62,601 bases of DNA, taken from the NCBI GenBank assembly GCA_016931225.1, contig JAFGFE010000024.1, forward strand, positions 1 through 62,601. Direction: 5' to 3'. Made by a program: the position numbers and the translations under genes. The DNA comes from Candidatus Zymogenaceae bacterium (GTDB lineage Bacteria; Desulfobacterota; Zymogenia; Zymogenales; Zymogenaceae). Under the pieces are notes generated by a model. That model saw only the letters and a program-made list of their open reading frames with translations, did no database searches and had not been told where the DNA came from. Every line of letters begins with the position of its first letter. Positions within the stretch are counted from its first letter, which is position 1. Positions 44,410-54,570 of the stretch are shown in pieces.

Positions 44410-46164
44410 ATGCAATCGCTCTCCAAACGCATCACGCATATTCTCGATAGATTCGAACAAACCGAGCACGCATTTCTCTTTATCAACGCCATTCTCATCG
44501 GCATTATGGCCGGTTTCGGAGCCGCGGGATTCCGCTATCTCATTTATCTGTTTCAACACCTCTTTTACGGCCCCTTCGACAACTATCTGTGGCGCATCAG
44601 CGAAATTCCCTGGTACTACAAGCTCCTCGTTCCGACGGTCGCAGGCCTGATCCTGGGACCGATGATCTACCACTTCAGGGAACTGAAGGGACACGGCGTC
44701 CCCGAGGTCATGAACGCCGTGGTGCTCAAGGGAGGGCGGCTCCCCCCCCGGGCGGTGTTGCTGAAGGCCCTGGCCTCGGCCCTGACGATCGCCTCGGGCG
44801 GCTCGGTGGGGCGGGAGGGCCCCATCGTGATGATCGGCTCCACGATGGGTAGTAGCTTGGGACAGCTTTACGACACCTCCACCCAGCGCATGCGGACGTT
44901 CGTGGCCTGCGGGGCCGCGGGGGCCATCGCCGCCACCTTCAACGCCCCCATCGCAGGGGCGATCTTTTCCATCGAGGTCATCATGGGGGAGTTCGCCATC
45001 GAACATTTTTCCCCCATCGTCGTCAGCTCGGTCATCGCCACCGCCGTTTCACATCAGCTCACCGGGAACATCCCCTCGTTCATCATCCCGACATACGAGC
45101 TGATCAGTGTGGTGGAACTGGGCAACTACGCGGTACTCGGCCTTGCCGCGGCCCTGGTGGCGCTTCTCTATACGAACGTCCTGTATAAGACCGAAGACCT
45201 GTTCGACCTCCTCCCCATACCCCTGTACCTTCATCCAGCCCTGGGGGGACTGGCAATCGGCACCATAGGCATTTTCTTTCCCCAGGTTTTCGGCGTCGGG
45301 TACGAGACCGTCGATATGGTATTGAGCGGCCAGCGTATCGCGTGGACATTTCTTCTCTCTCTGACCTTCATCAAAATACTGGCGACATCCATTACCCTGG
45401 GATCCGGGGGGTCGGGCGGCATCTTCGCCCCGTCCCTCTTCATCGGGGCGACACTTGGGGGGGCGATGGGATACCTCTTCCAGGCCGTGCTGCCGGAAAT
45501 GACCGCTCCCATCGGGGCCTACGCCCTGGTGGGAATGGGGGCGATGGTGGCCGGGACGACTCACGGCCCCTTGACGGCGATTTTGATTATTTTCGAGATG
45601 ACCCATGATTACAAGATCATACTCCCCCTGATGATCGCCTGTATCATCAGCACCGTCGTCGCACGCTCGATCCAGATCGACTCCATATACACCCTCAAAC
45701 TGGTCAGGAGGGGAATCAACATCTACAAGGGGCGGGAACTGAACGTCCTGAAGTCCCTCTATGTCAAGGAGGTCATGCGCACCGAGTTCGAAGAGGTGCC
45801 GGAGCATACCCCCTTCTCCAGCCTGATGGACCTTATATCCGAGAGCACCTTTTCATACTTCCCGGTGGTCAACACCGAGGGCCTTCTCACCGGCATCTTT
45901 TCCCTCAACGATCTGAGACGTATCGTCAGGGAGGAGGAATCCCTGCATCTTCTGATCGTTGCCGAGGACATCGCCGCGAAGGACGTCATCACGACTCATC
46001 CCGATGAAAACCTGAGCGATGTGATAAAGAAATTCGGCCGACTGAACATCGAGGAGATACCGGTCATGGAGCGGGAGGGTTCCCGGAAGGTGGTGGGAAT
46101 GATCAAAAGAAAGGACGTCATCGAGGCCTATAACCGAGAGATGCTCACCAGGGAGCTGGCGTAG
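44410..46164 (+). CDS. ClC-family chloride channel/antiporter with CBS domains
   Basis: A 584-residue membrane protein. ClC selectivity segments: GHGVPEVMNAV, GGSVGREGPIVMIGS with the gating glutamate E136 (its presence indicates H+/Cl- exchange or gated flow), and GSGGSGGIFAPSLFIGA. About ten membrane helices up to residue 410, then a pair of CBS domains (VKEVMRTEFEEVPEHTPFSS; AAKDVITTHPDENLSDV) that sense adenosine nucleotides. It has no Met/Thr residues of the fluoride-specific CLC-F group. The end is separated from the RND gene by a strong hairpin. Confidence 0.93.
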   Translation: MQSLSKRITHILDRFEQTEHAFLFINAILIGIMAGFGAAGFRYLIYLFQHLFYGPFDNYLWRISEIPWYYKLLVPTVAGLILGPMIYHFRELKGHGVPEVMNAVVLKGGRLPPRAVLLKALASALTIASGGSVGREGPIVMIGSTMGSSLGQLYDTSTQRMRTFVACGAAGAIAATFNAPIAGAIFSIEVIMGEFAIEHFSPIVVSSVIATAVSHQLTGNIPSFIIPTYELISVVELGNYAVLGLAAALVALLYTNVLYKTEDLFDLLPIPLYLHPALGGLAIGTIGIFFPQVFGVGYETVDMVLSGQRIAWTFLLSLTFIKILATSITLGSGGSGGIFAPSLFIGATLGGAMGYLFQAVLPEMTAPIGAYALVGMGAMVAGTTHGPLTAILIIFEMTHDYKIILPLMIACIISTVVARSIQIDSIYTLKLVRRGINIYKGRELNVLKSLYVKEVMRTEFEEVPEHTPFSSLMDLISESTFSYFPVVNTEGLLTGIFSLNDLRRIVREEESLHLLIVAEDIAAKDVITTHPDENLSDVIKKFGRLNIEEIPVMEREGSRKVVGMIKRKDVIEAYNREMLTRELA

Positions 46165-46296
46165 CGGGACACTCCATTTTCGGAGACATCCGGTCCTCCC
46201 CGTCATTCCCCGCCCAATCGTCCCGGGCATCACCCCGTTTTTTTTGGATATCCAATCACGGTTTCACGGCTGTGGCACGTCAATCACGCTGAAACG

Positions 46297-46326
46297 AACG
46301 GGGTGACGATATCCCGTCACCCCGTT
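46297..46326. terminator. Bidirectional terminator between clc and RND genes
   Basis: Twelve-base perfect arms (AACGGGGTGACG at 46297-46308, CGTCACCCCGTT at 46315-46326) with a six-base loop, placed between two convergent genes. T-tracts are weak on both sides. Confidence 0.65.
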
Positions 46327-46395
46327 ACTATTTCGCCGCAGCGAAAAATCCGCTGCATACCTCAGCCGACTCCCTCCCCTCACACGGCGCCTTCC

Positions 46396-49300
46396 CTACT
46401 CACTTCGAGCCAGCTTCTCCTTGATATCCTCCACGACCACATAGAGGCAGGGAATCACGATCAGGGTCAGCACCATCGCGAACAGGAGCCCCCACACGAT
46501 CGATACCGCCATCGGCGTGAGCATCGGCTCCCTGCCGCCGATCCCCAGAGCCATGGGTAACAGCCCCCCGATGGTCGTGAGGGTGGTCAGGATAATCGGT
46601 CTCAGTCGAACCTTTCCGCTCTCAATCACGGCATGTTCAACGTCCATACCCTTTTCCCTGGATCGATTGATAAAATCGATCATGACCAGGGAGTCGTTTA
46701 TCACGATGCCGACCAGGGCGATGACACCGACAAGCGCCATCATGGAAAGCTCCACGTTGGAGATAAACAGGCCGTATACCACGCCGATGAAGGAAAGGGG
46801 AACCGTCGCCATGATAATCAGCGGTTGCACATACGACCTGAAGAGGGCCACCAGGATCACATAGATAAGCAGGATGGCGACAAGAAACGATTGATACAGA
46901 GACGTCAGGGATTCCCCGATACGCTCAAACTCTCCGCCGTAATCGAAGGTGTATCCCGGATACACGTCGCTTCGATAGCCGAATGTATCGATGAGGTAAT
47001 TATTGACTTCGCTCGATGTCGTGACACCTTCAATGACGTCGGCTGAAACGGAAATATCGCGCATCCTGTCGGTACGGCTTATTCTCAACAATCCCTTGCC
47101 GAACTCGATATCCGCAAACGCCTTGACCGGTATCCTCTCTCCGGTATCGCTGGTAACGGAAAAGTTGAGCAGATTATCGATGTTCTGCATGTCCTCGTCG
47201 TATTTCACCTGGATCTCGATTTTATCGCTCCCCTCCCGAATATCCCCGGCGTCGCCGCCGGAAAAGGCGCTCCTCAGCTCCGATGAGACGTTTGTAATGG
47301 ATAACCCCAGGGTCCCCATGACATACTCATCGAAGTAAAATCTGACCTCTTCTTTCCCCTTCACGAAATCGTCATCGATATCCGTCACCCCCGGGATCTC
47401 CGCCAGCGTGTCCTTGAACATGTCCGTCAACACCAGGAGGGTGTCATAATCGTCACCATGGATATGTACCTCCACCGCCGAACCGCCCGACGGGCCCGAT
47501 CCCCGCTCCTGATAGGTAATGGACGTGGGACCGGAAATCAGGTTCGTCTTCTCCCTGAGCTCATTGATGAATACATCGGAGCCGACCTTTTTATATCCGT
47601 GCTCGGTCAGCTCCACCTGAACCCTGCCGCTGTTATCGCCGACCGAGGTAATGACGCCCGCCACCTCCTCTTCGGGAAGCTCCTGGGCGTATTTCTCCAC
47701 CTCTCTGACGATGCGATCGGTCTCCTCCAGGTTTGTATCCACCGGCATGGTAATGTTGATGTTGAATTTCTCCGCGATCATTCTTCCCATAAAGGTTATC
47801 TTCAGCGTCATAACGCCGAAGATGACGGTGAACACGGCAAGGCCCAGGGCACCGAATACGACCATATAGCGCCTATTGATCAGCGATGCAATAACACTTC
47901 CATAGTACTCCCTGATGTTGTTGAACCAGGCCTTGGTATCCCTCTCGTTCCTTCTTCCTTTTTTGCCGAATTCCACCAGGTGTGAGGGGAGAATGAGAAA
48001 CGCCTCGAGCAGGGACGCCAAAAGCACTGTGATCACCACGATGGCGATGGTATTCATGATCTTGCCGAGGATGCCCACCATGATGGTGAGGGGGATGAAC
48101 ACCACAATATTGGTGGCGATGGCGGCCGTCACCGGCATGGTGACCTCGTTGGTGCCGACGACCGTGGCCTCCGCCAGCGTATGCCCCTCCTCAAGGTAGC
48201 GAAAGGTGTTTTCGGCCACGACGATGGCGTCATCGACGACGATGCCGAGCACAAGTATGAGGGCGAACATGGAGAGGAGGTTGAAGGTAATCCCCATCGC
48301 GTACATGACGATGATCGTGGCTAAAAACGAGAAGGGAATGCCTATGGAAGACCAGAAGGCGACCCGCGAATCGAGAAAGACGTAGAGCACAAAAATCACC
48401 AGGATCATGCCGAAGAGCCCGTTTAAGAGTAAAGTCTTGAGCCGGGCTCTCACGTATTTCGATTCATCCATCAGGAGGGTAATGTTCGCCCCTTCCGGGA
48501 GGTATGCGGACTCCTCCTCGACGAGCACCTTGACGTCGTCGACGATGTCGATGACGTCCCCGAGGGCCTTCTTCTTGACCGACAGCGTGACCGCCCGGTG
48601 TCCGTTGAGCCTGGAGAGGCTCTCTTCCTCCTCGAATGTCTTGGTGACCCGGGCCAGGTCCCCGACGGTGATATTGACACCGTCGTGTGATGCGACCACG
48701 ACGTCCTCGATATCCTCCACGGTCTCCACCTCCCCGATGGCCCTGATGAGGATCTCCTTCGTGCCGTTGTCGATACTGCCGCTGGGGGTGTTCAGGTTGC
48801 GCCGTCTGATCGCCGAAATGATCTCGGACAAACTCAGGTTGGTCGCCTCGAGCTTCAGGGGATCCACCTCCACCCAGAATTCCCGGTCGCGGTATCCGCT
48901 TATATCAACGGAGCTGACCCCGTCTATCAGCTCCAGCTCGTCCTGCATCCAGTCGGCCAGGTCACGAAGCTCGCTCTCCGGGATGTCTCCCCACAAGGCC
49001 ACCGAGATAACGCCGAATTCCGGATCGAACTTGACGCAATCCGGGTCATCCGCGTCCTCGGGGAGGTCGCCGACCTTGTCCACCTCGTTTTTGATGTCGT
49101 TGAGAAGCTGGTCGAGCGCCGCCCCCTCGATGTCCGCCTCCGCCTGGACGTTAATAACCGACATCCCCTCGGAGCTGGTCGACGTGATCTCGTCGATGCC
49201 GTCCACATCGGAGATCTCGTCTTCGATGGGAATGGTGACAAGGTTCTCCATTTCCTCCGGCGATGCGCCGGCATAGCTGGTGGAGATGGTGATATACCCA

Positions 49301-49425
49301 AAATCAAACGAGGGGAACACCTCCCTGCTGAGATGGGTCGAAAAATAGAGTCCCAGTATAAACACGACGATGGTGATGACGTTCACCAGGGCGGAGTTCT
49401 TTATCGAAAATCGTGCGATAGACAT
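46396..49425 (-). CDS. RND efflux transporter, inner-membrane pump (AcrB/HAE1 type)
   Basis: A 1009-residue proton-driven exporter. It has twelve membrane helices, two large periplasmic loops, the SIARFSIKNSALVNVI N-terminal helix, the VVDDAIVVAENTFRYLEEG segment with the conserved Asp in helix 4, and the related VVINDSLVMIDFINR in the second half. The porter loops include SYAGASPEEMENLVTIPIE and GYRDREFWVEVDPLKLE. It is the third component in the operon after the adaptor; the TolC, MFS and TetR genes lie upstream on the same strand. Substrates cannot be told from sequence. Confidence 0.93.
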   Translation of the reverse strand: MSIARFSIKNSALVNVITIVVFILGLYFSTHLSREVFPSFDFGYITISTSYAGASPEEMENLVTIPIEDEISDVDGIDEITSTSSEGMSVINVQAEADIEGAALDQLLNDIKNEVDKVGDLPEDADDPDCVKFDPEFGVISVALWGDIPESELRDLADWMQDELELIDGVSSVDISGYRDREFWVEVDPLKLEATNLSLSEIISAIRRRNLNTPSGSIDNGTKEILIRAIGEVETVEDIEDVVVASHDGVNITVGDLARVTKTFEEEESLSRLNGHRAVTLSVKKKALGDVIDIVDDVKVLVEEESAYLPEGANITLLMDESKYVRARLKTLLLNGLFGMILVIFVLYVFLDSRVAFWSSIGIPFSFLATIIVMYAMGITFNLLSMFALILVLGIVVDDAIVVAENTFRYLEEGHTLAEATVVGTNEVTMPVTAAIATNIVVFIPLTIMVGILGKIMNTIAIVVITVLLASLLEAFLILPSHLVEFGKKGRRNERDTKAWFNNIREYYGSVIASLINRRYMVVFGALGLAVFTVIFGVMTLKITFMGRMIAEKFNINITMPVDTNLEETDRIVREVEKYAQELPEEEVAGVITSVGDNSGRVQVELTEHGYKKVGSDVFINELREKTNLISGPTSITYQERGSGPSGGSAVEVHIHGDDYDTLLVLTDMFKDTLAEIPGVTDIDDDFVKGKEEVRFYFDEYVMGTLGLSITNVSSELRSAFSGGDAGDIREGSDKIEIQVKYDEDMQNIDNLLNFSVTSDTGERIPVKAFADIEFGKGLLRISRTDRMRDISVSADVIEGVTTSSEVNNYLIDTFGYRSDVYPGYTFDYGGEFERIGESLTSLYQSFLVAILLIYVILVALFRSYVQPLIIMATVPLSFIGVVYGLFISNVELSMMALVGVIALVGIVINDSLVMIDFINRSREKGMDVEHAVIESGKVRLRPIILTTLTTIGGLLPMALGIGGREPMLTPMAVSIVWGLLFAMVLTLIVIPCLYVVVEDIKEKLARSE

Positions 49426-49446
49426 AATGCTATGTTACCCATGGGA

Positions 49447-50367
49447 TTATTCGGTGACGATAACCAGCCCGCCGTCTTCCAATCCCTCCTGACCGGAGAC
49501 GACGACACGTTCGCCGATTTCGACGCCGGAGAGGACCTCGATCAGGTCGTCGGAGACAATGCCGATCTCCAGTGAGCGGTGGTGCGCCGTGTCATCCTCG
49601 ATCACAAAACAATACGGTTTTTTCCGTCCCTCCTCGTCATACAGCACCGCCAGGGCGGGAACGCAGACGACGTCGGTCTTCTCCTCGACAATAACGGAGA
49701 CATACCCGAACATGCCGGCAACGAGGCTCATCCCTTCGTTTTCAAAAAGGATCGCCATCCGACACGTCCTGGTATCCGTATCGAGGACCGGGCTGATTTC
49801 GCTCACCTCCCCGGTGAACACGTGGTCCTCGACAGACGGCACCGTGAGCTCCGCCTTCATGCCGAGCCGTATCTTACTCATTTCCCCCTCCGGCACCTTG
49901 ATGACCGCCTTCATCTCGTCTCCCGCAACGATCAGGACAAGGGGGGTCGACTCGGTCGCCAGTTCTCCCGCGTCCAGATAATTGCGGGCGACTATGCCGG
50001 AGATGGGCGCCCTGACGGTCACAGGCATATAGACGTCCCACGTCTCCTGACGCTGGAGGGTGACCAGTATCTGGCCCTTCCGCACGGCGTCCCCTTCGTC
50101 GCAATGATACGAAATGATCGTGCCTGCTGCGACGCTGTAGACCTCCGCCTCGGCGAGGGCATGGATATCTCCGGTATAAAAGAGGGTGTCCTTGATTGTT
50201 CCGGGGGAGACCTCGCTTACGGCGACCGGCGTGCTGTCCCCGCCGGGAGCAAATCCGGGAGGAAACCCCTGGGGGGTGTGATTGAGGACAAACCTGACAA
50301 TCGCCAGCACGATCATCAGTACGATGATGACCGCCGCCCCGATCTTTACATACGTCTTTTTTTCCAT
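49447..50367 (-). CDS. RND efflux periplasmic adaptor
   Basis: A 306-residue membrane-fusion protein with an N-terminal membrane anchor (IGAAVIIVLMIVLAIVRFVL). It has the lipoyl-like parts (YSVAAGTIISYHCDEGDAVRKGQ and TVRAPISGIVARNYLDAG) nearly contiguous, so the alpha-helical hairpin is very short. Beta-barrel (AELTVPSVEDHVFTGEVSEI) and membrane-proximal domains follow. Shorter than classical AcrA (about 390). It bridges the pump and TolC, and lies 21 bases ahead of the pump gene. Confidence 0.9.
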   Translation of the reverse strand: MEKKTYVKIGAAVIIVLMIVLAIVRFVLNHTPQGFPPGFAPGGDSTPVAVSEVSPGTIKDTLFYTGDIHALAEAEVYSVAAGTIISYHCDEGDAVRKGQILVTLQRQETWDVYMPVTVRAPISGIVARNYLDAGELATESTPLVLIVAGDEMKAVIKVPEGEMSKIRLGMKAELTVPSVEDHVFTGEVSEISPVLDTDTRTCRMAILFENEGMSLVAGMFGYVSVIVEEKTDVVCVPALAVLYDEEGRKKPYCFVIEDDTAHHRSLEIGIVSDDLIEVLSGVEIGERVVVSGQEGLEDGGLVIVTE

Positions 50368-50430
50368 AATTCCGGGAGCCTTCCTTGCTTCTCCATGTAA
50401 CCGCTCTCTGTGCCTCCGTCGGCGGATGCG

Positions 50431-51765
50431 TCACGGAACGTCATACATCACAAAGTCGACGCCCACGATCATTTCCAGCCGGGCCAGCGCCTCCTCATAG
50501 CCGTACAGAGCGGTGTAATAGTTTACCAGGGCGTCGGTCAGCGACAGCTGGGCGTCCAGCAGCTCAAGGAGGGTGTCGATGCCGTTCTGATAGCGAATCT
50601 CCGCGATCTCAAGATTCTTCCGCGCAAGCTCGATGTTCTTCTCCTGCAGCTCGATGACCTTCTTCGCCTCCGTAAGATCCAGGTATGCGGTCGAGACGTT
50701 CAGCCTGATCTGGCGTTCCGCCTCTTCCCGGGCGATCTTCGTCTGCTCATACTGCGCCTTCGCCTGTTTTGTCTTCGCCGTCGCCACTAAAAACTCCGAT
50801 ATGGGAAATTCGACCATCACCCCTGCGGTGAACTCCCAGTCGTCCTTATTGAAACTGACATCGAACGTGTCGCTGTTCGAGTAATCATAATTGGCGAAGG
50901 CGCTGACCGTCGGAAAGAACTCACCGACGGTCATATTCAGGTTCTTCTTGGCGATGTTTTCGTTGAGCTTCGCCAGTATCAGCTCGGGGCTTTCCGTCTC
51001 TGCGATCAAGAGATACTCCTCCAGGGTCAGCTCCCTCGATTCCACAGGAAAGCTCCCGTCGATGTCGATAGGCTGGGTGATATCGACGGCAAGGAGCATC
51101 TTGAGATCCTCCAGCGCCGTGGAGAGACTGTTCTCGGCCTGTATCAGCGACGTCTCCGTATTGATCAGCTCCACCTCGATGCGCATCAACTCGTATTGGG
51201 AAACGAGGCCGTTTGCGAATTTGTTCCGGGTAATCTCGACGTTTCGTGTAATCACCTCCAGCTCCTCGGTCCGCATGGCTGTCTCCTCCCGGGCAAGCAG
51301 CACCGAGTAGAAGGCCGTCTTCGTCTCATAGATGATGCTCCCCACGCTGCTTCGGAACTCCTCCAGGGCGAGGTCCTTCTGGAGATATGATGTATTGATG
51401 CCCCAGAGCGTCCTTCCACCGGTAAACACGGGGATAGAGGCGCTGAGCCCCAGGGTGTAGCTTTCACTGTAGGACGAGCCGCCGCCCGACAATCTGGAGG
51501 AGCCGGCCGTGAAATCGGTGTAGGTGTATCCCCCGTTGGCGCCGACAGACAGGATGTCGGCCCAGGTTTCAAGCACCACCCCCGAGGCAACTTTTATCTC
51601 CTCGGCGGCGATACGGATATCGGCGGATCGCTTGAGGGCGATCTCCAGACATTCGTCCAGGGTATAGGTGAAGGTCGGCTTTTCTTCCTGTGCACAGACC
51701 GCACGGGGAAAGACCACACAGAAAGAGACCCACACGATATATATCAATATGCTGTATTTTTTCAC
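50431..51765 (-). CDS. TolC-like outer membrane efflux protein
   Basis: A 444-residue protein with signal peptide (KKYSILIYIVWVSFCVVF, cleaved near VCA) and two outer-membrane-efflux repeats: ECLEIALKRSADIRIAAEEI and ESPELILAKLNENIAKKNLNM, each beginning a long coiled helix pair. The start is a GTG at 51765, preceded by AAGGAGAAGATC, a far better site than for the upstream ATGs. It is likely a trimeric exit duct for the RND pump (adjacent adaptor). The TolC end is 63 bases from the adaptor start. Confidence 0.9.
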   Translation of the reverse strand: MKKYSILIYIVWVSFCVVFPRAVCAQEEKPTFTYTLDECLEIALKRSADIRIAAEEIKVASGVVLETWADILSVGANGGYTYTDFTAGSSRLSGGGSSYSESYTLGLSASIPVFTGGRTLWGINTSYLQKDLALEEFRSSVGSIIYETKTAFYSVLLAREETAMRTEELEVITRNVEITRNKFANGLVSQYELMRIEVELINTETSLIQAENSLSTALEDLKMLLAVDITQPIDIDGSFPVESRELTLEEYLLIAETESPELILAKLNENIAKKNLNMTVGEFFPTVSAFANYDYSNSDTFDVSFNKDDWEFTAGVMVEFPISEFLVATAKTKQAKAQYEQTKIAREEAERQIRLNVSTAYLDLTEAKKVIELQEKNIELARKNLEIAEIRYQNGIDTLLELLDAQLSLTDALVNYYTALYGYEEALARLEMIVGVDFVMYDVP

Positions 51766-51844
51766 GATCTTCTCCTTTTCACATCGCCGATACATCGGCA
51801 CAGGATACAGATATGTGATTTTCGGCCTTTCACTCTCTTCGCCG

Positions 51845-53071
51845 TCAGTCAACGGTGAGATAGCTCTTGACCTGTTCCAGTCGGGAGGCTACCGCGAGCC
51901 ATAGGATTATGCTCACCAGACCGGTACACAGGGTCAGCACCCCCAGCACGGGGACGAGGTTGTTCCAGTCGAGGGAAATCAACAGCATGCCGATGCTGCC
52001 GCAGATAATGCCGCAGAATCCGATCAGCGACGATGCAGATCCCGCGTCCTCCTTCTGCTGCTCAAGCAGCAGGTTCGTCCCCGGCGGGCGTACCATACCG
52101 CCGAAAATCGTCGTCGGGATGATTGAGGAGATCAACAGCCAGGGACTGACGGTGCCGAGACAGAGAATCAGCACGCCGCTGATGATGATCATGATGAAGC
52201 TCACCAGGATGAGCAGATTTCTCTCAAATCTCCTCGACAACAGCACATACAACAGCGGCCCGACGGGACAGAAAACGGCGTTCATAACGAAGAAGTAACT
52301 GAACTGCATCTCGGTCAATCCGAAATGCTCTATGAACACGTACGACGATCCGGCCACATACGCCATCATCGGAATTCCCATGACTGAGAAGACGGGGAGC
52401 AATATCGCAAAGCTTGGATTCTTAATGACGACGCCCAGCCGGCCCAGGGACTCGACGATCGTTCCCGTTTGCCGGGTACGCAACGTCTCCGTAATGGTGA
52501 GGGCGCCCAGGAATCCGGCAACCCCCAGCCCGGTCATCACCCAAAACACCCCCCGCCACGAGGTCCATTGCAAAATGATTGCGCCCGGAACGGGGGCAAT
52601 AATCGGGGCCAGGAGCATCATGGATTGAACCACCGCCAGGATCGACTCCCGCCGGCGACCCGAATAGGTATCCTTGATGATGGCGATGGCCACGGCGGCC
52701 ACCGCCCCGGAGCCCATCGCCTGGAAAATGCGAAAGACGATGAGCTGATGAATATCCACGGCGAACGCGGACAGGACGCTTGCCGCCGTATAGAGGCCGA
52801 CGCCCACGAGCAGGATCGGTTTTCGACCGTATTTGTCGCTCAGCGGCCCCCAGAAAAGCGTTCCGATGCCGAAAAAGAAAAAAAACGCGATGATGGTCAT
52901 GTTCACCTGAGACATGGGGGCGTCGAAGGATTCCGCCATGCCCGGCAGCGCCGGAAGATACAGATCGGTGGAAAAGGGAGTGAATGCAGAAAGATAGGCG
53001 AGAAGGTAAATCAAGCCTCTCCGTCCCAGTATGCGTTGTTCCGTTCTGTCCGTCAGTTCGCGTGATTCCAT
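51845..53071 (-). CDS. MFS drug transporter (Bcr/CflA-like)
   Basis: A 408-residue membrane transporter with twelve helices. Motif A in the first half is LSDKYGRKPILLVG; the N-terminus is YLLAYLSAFTPFSTDLYLPALPGMAE, the hallmark of Bcr/CflA exporters (D in helix 1). The start at 53071 is the first Met before this segment. A TATAAT stands only seven bases upstream, so either the transcript is nearly leaderless or a later start is used. The 400-base region up to tetR includes a candidate operator. Confidence 0.85.
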   Translation of the reverse strand: MESRELTDRTEQRILGRRGLIYLLAYLSAFTPFSTDLYLPALPGMAESFDAPMSQVNMTIIAFFFFFGIGTLFWGPLSDKYGRKPILLVGVGLYTAASVLSAFAVDIHQLIVFRIFQAMGSGAVAAVAIAIIKDTYSGRRRESILAVVQSMMLLAPIIAPVPGAIILQWTSWRGVFWVMTGLGVAGFLGALTITETLRTRQTGTIVESLGRLGVVIKNPSFAILLPVFSVMGIPMMAYVAGSSYVFIEHFGLTEMQFSYFFVMNAVFCPVGPLLYVLLSRRFERNLLILVSFIMIIISGVLILCLGTVSPWLLISSIIPTTIFGGMVRPPGTNLLLEQQKEDAGSASSLIGFCGIICGSIGMLLISLDWNNLVPVLGVLTLCTGLVSIILWLAVASRLEQVKSYLTVD

Positions 53072-53502
53072 ATCCGTATTATACCGCCTTTCGAATTCGT
53101 ACCAACCAAAGAGAGTTCGTGATGCCCGAACAAACCGCGTCGTCCCCGATGGGACGGGTGCGATGGGGGAGCGCCCTTCGGAAGCATGCCGTATTCGGCA
53201 CGCCTCCGAAATAGCGAACGCCGGGAACCCGGCACCGTCCTGAGACGATGAAACGGCCCCGTTCATGCTCAAGCCCTCTTTTTATGCCATTGTGAATGCA
53301 CTAGCAACTCCGACTGCGGCACACAGGGATATACAATCTATACATTTCTGCTATATTGTATACTTCCCCGGGCAAAAAAAACCTCTCTTTTGATACGACA
53401 GAAACGGTATTACATCCGCTTCATTAGACGTTCCAAACAGACAAAAGGTTATGCAGTGGAGCTGAAAAACCACACGGTGCTCGTTTTACGCCGCCGTATG
53501 TC
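53072..53502. other. Intergenic region between tetR and the MFS gene
   Basis: About 430 bases. It holds the operator-like palindrome at 53330-53362 and small GC hairpin-forming stretches near 53175-53215 next to the MFS gene. No gene is credible. Confidence 0.5.
53330..53362. promoter_or_regulatory. Candidate TetR operator upstream of the MFS gene
   Basis: Arms TATACAAT (53330-53337) and ATTGTATA (53355-53362). The inner bases TACAAT and ATTGTA are the same as in the palindrome in front of tetR, but the spacer is longer (17 bases), which may mean two half sites on one face of the DNA. Confidence 0.45.
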
Positions 53503-54090
53503 TCACGGCGATCCCGATCGACGGGGCAGGATGCCGTTGAACAGAAGCTCGAGCATCATCTCGATCTCCCGGTGTATCTCCTCGGCCGACTTCCTGTTCA
53601 TCATCGACACCGCGCCGATGTCACGGGAGAAGCTTAAAACCCCCCTAACGGCGATGTCCATGTCTTGAATATCAAGGCTGCCGTCAGCCATCCCCTCGGC
53701 CAGTATCTTCTTGACTATCTCACCGTAGACGACGAACTGTCGGTGCATTCGCGCCCGGGGAATCGGCGGGAGGACGTCCAGTTCATCAAATCGAACCGAT
53801 ACGAAGAATTTTCTCATGCCGGTTATCTCGGCCAAAAGGAACGCCCTGAGCTTCTCGAACGGTCCCGTCTCCTGGGCCACGGCGAACTCGATACGTTTTG
53901 TGGTCTCTTCGAGTTCCTGGTCGAAGAGGGTATCGACGACATCATTGGTATTTTTAAAATATTTGTAAAATGTCGCTCGGGAGATACCGGCGTTATTGAG
54001 AATATCCTCAACCTTCAGCGACCAGAAGCCGTACGTGTTGCACAACTGATACGAGACATCGAGTATCTTGTCTCTCGTTTCTTTTCTCAT
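53503..54090 (-). CDS. TetR-family transcriptional regulator
   Basis: A 195-residue repressor. The N-terminal HTH (TRDKILDVSYQLCNTYGFWSLKVEDI, then AGISRATFYKYFKNTNDVV) binds DNA; the C-terminal helices bind a ligand. It precedes the MFS-TolC-adaptor-RND run on the same strand and is the obvious candidate regulator for it. A palindrome 15 bases ahead of its own start suggests autoregulation. Ligand unknown. Confidence 0.92.
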   Translation of the reverse strand: MRKETRDKILDVSYQLCNTYGFWSLKVEDILNNAGISRATFYKYFKNTNDVVDTLFDQELEETTKRIEFAVAQETGPFEKLRAFLLAEITGMRKFFVSVRFDELDVLPPIPRARMHRQFVVYGEIVKKILAEGMADGSLDIQDMDIAVRGVLSFSRDIGAVSMMNRKSAEEIHREIEMMLELLFNGILPRRSGSP

Positions 54091-54104
54091 GACACCGTAA
54101 ATTT

Positions 54105-54124
54105 TACAATATAGACAAATTGTA
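54105..54124. promoter_or_regulatory. Candidate TetR autoregulatory operator
   Basis: TACAAT and ATTGTA separated by eight bases, 15 bases upstream of the tetR ATG, in an AT-rich promoter-like stretch. The same half-sites occur before the MFS gene. Confidence 0.5.
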
Positions 54125-54570
54125 TGTATTGTTTACACTATTTCGAAAACAGCCACCTGTCAAGCGAAATAGTCTTCGGCAGCGTATCGACAGTACAGTA
54201 TCTCGATACGGCATCAGGCGAGTGGGGTCATGTATCTGAAGAGCCTTATACATCCTGCTGGCGATCCGGGGTCGGTGGCGGATATGCGGAAGTGAAAAAC
54301 AGACCCGGCTCCGACCCGAAACATTCACCGCCGCACGGGCGCACAGATGCGCCGGTGCGGCCGTCACGGGCTTTCCCCAAAATGCTGGGGTGTTCTGGGA
54401 TATCTCGGTTGGAGGGAGAATTGTATCGTGTGAAAAAGGGGGGGGCTGTAATGAGACGCCCCCGGGCGGTGGGCATCTCCCATCATGCCGACCCCCTCCC
54501 GCCGCAGTGCGTTCGACGTCATATCCCGGCGGCCGGCATGTTTTTTCTGACGAACAACTGATGTGTTACA
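54125..54570. other. Intergenic region between tetR and TPR gene
   Basis: About 450 bases without a gene. It contains a hairpin at 54331-54360 with 13-base arms and one mismatch (CCGCACGGGCGCA with TGCGCCGGTGCGG). The hairpin has no T-tract. The rest is unremarkable. Confidence 0.5.
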
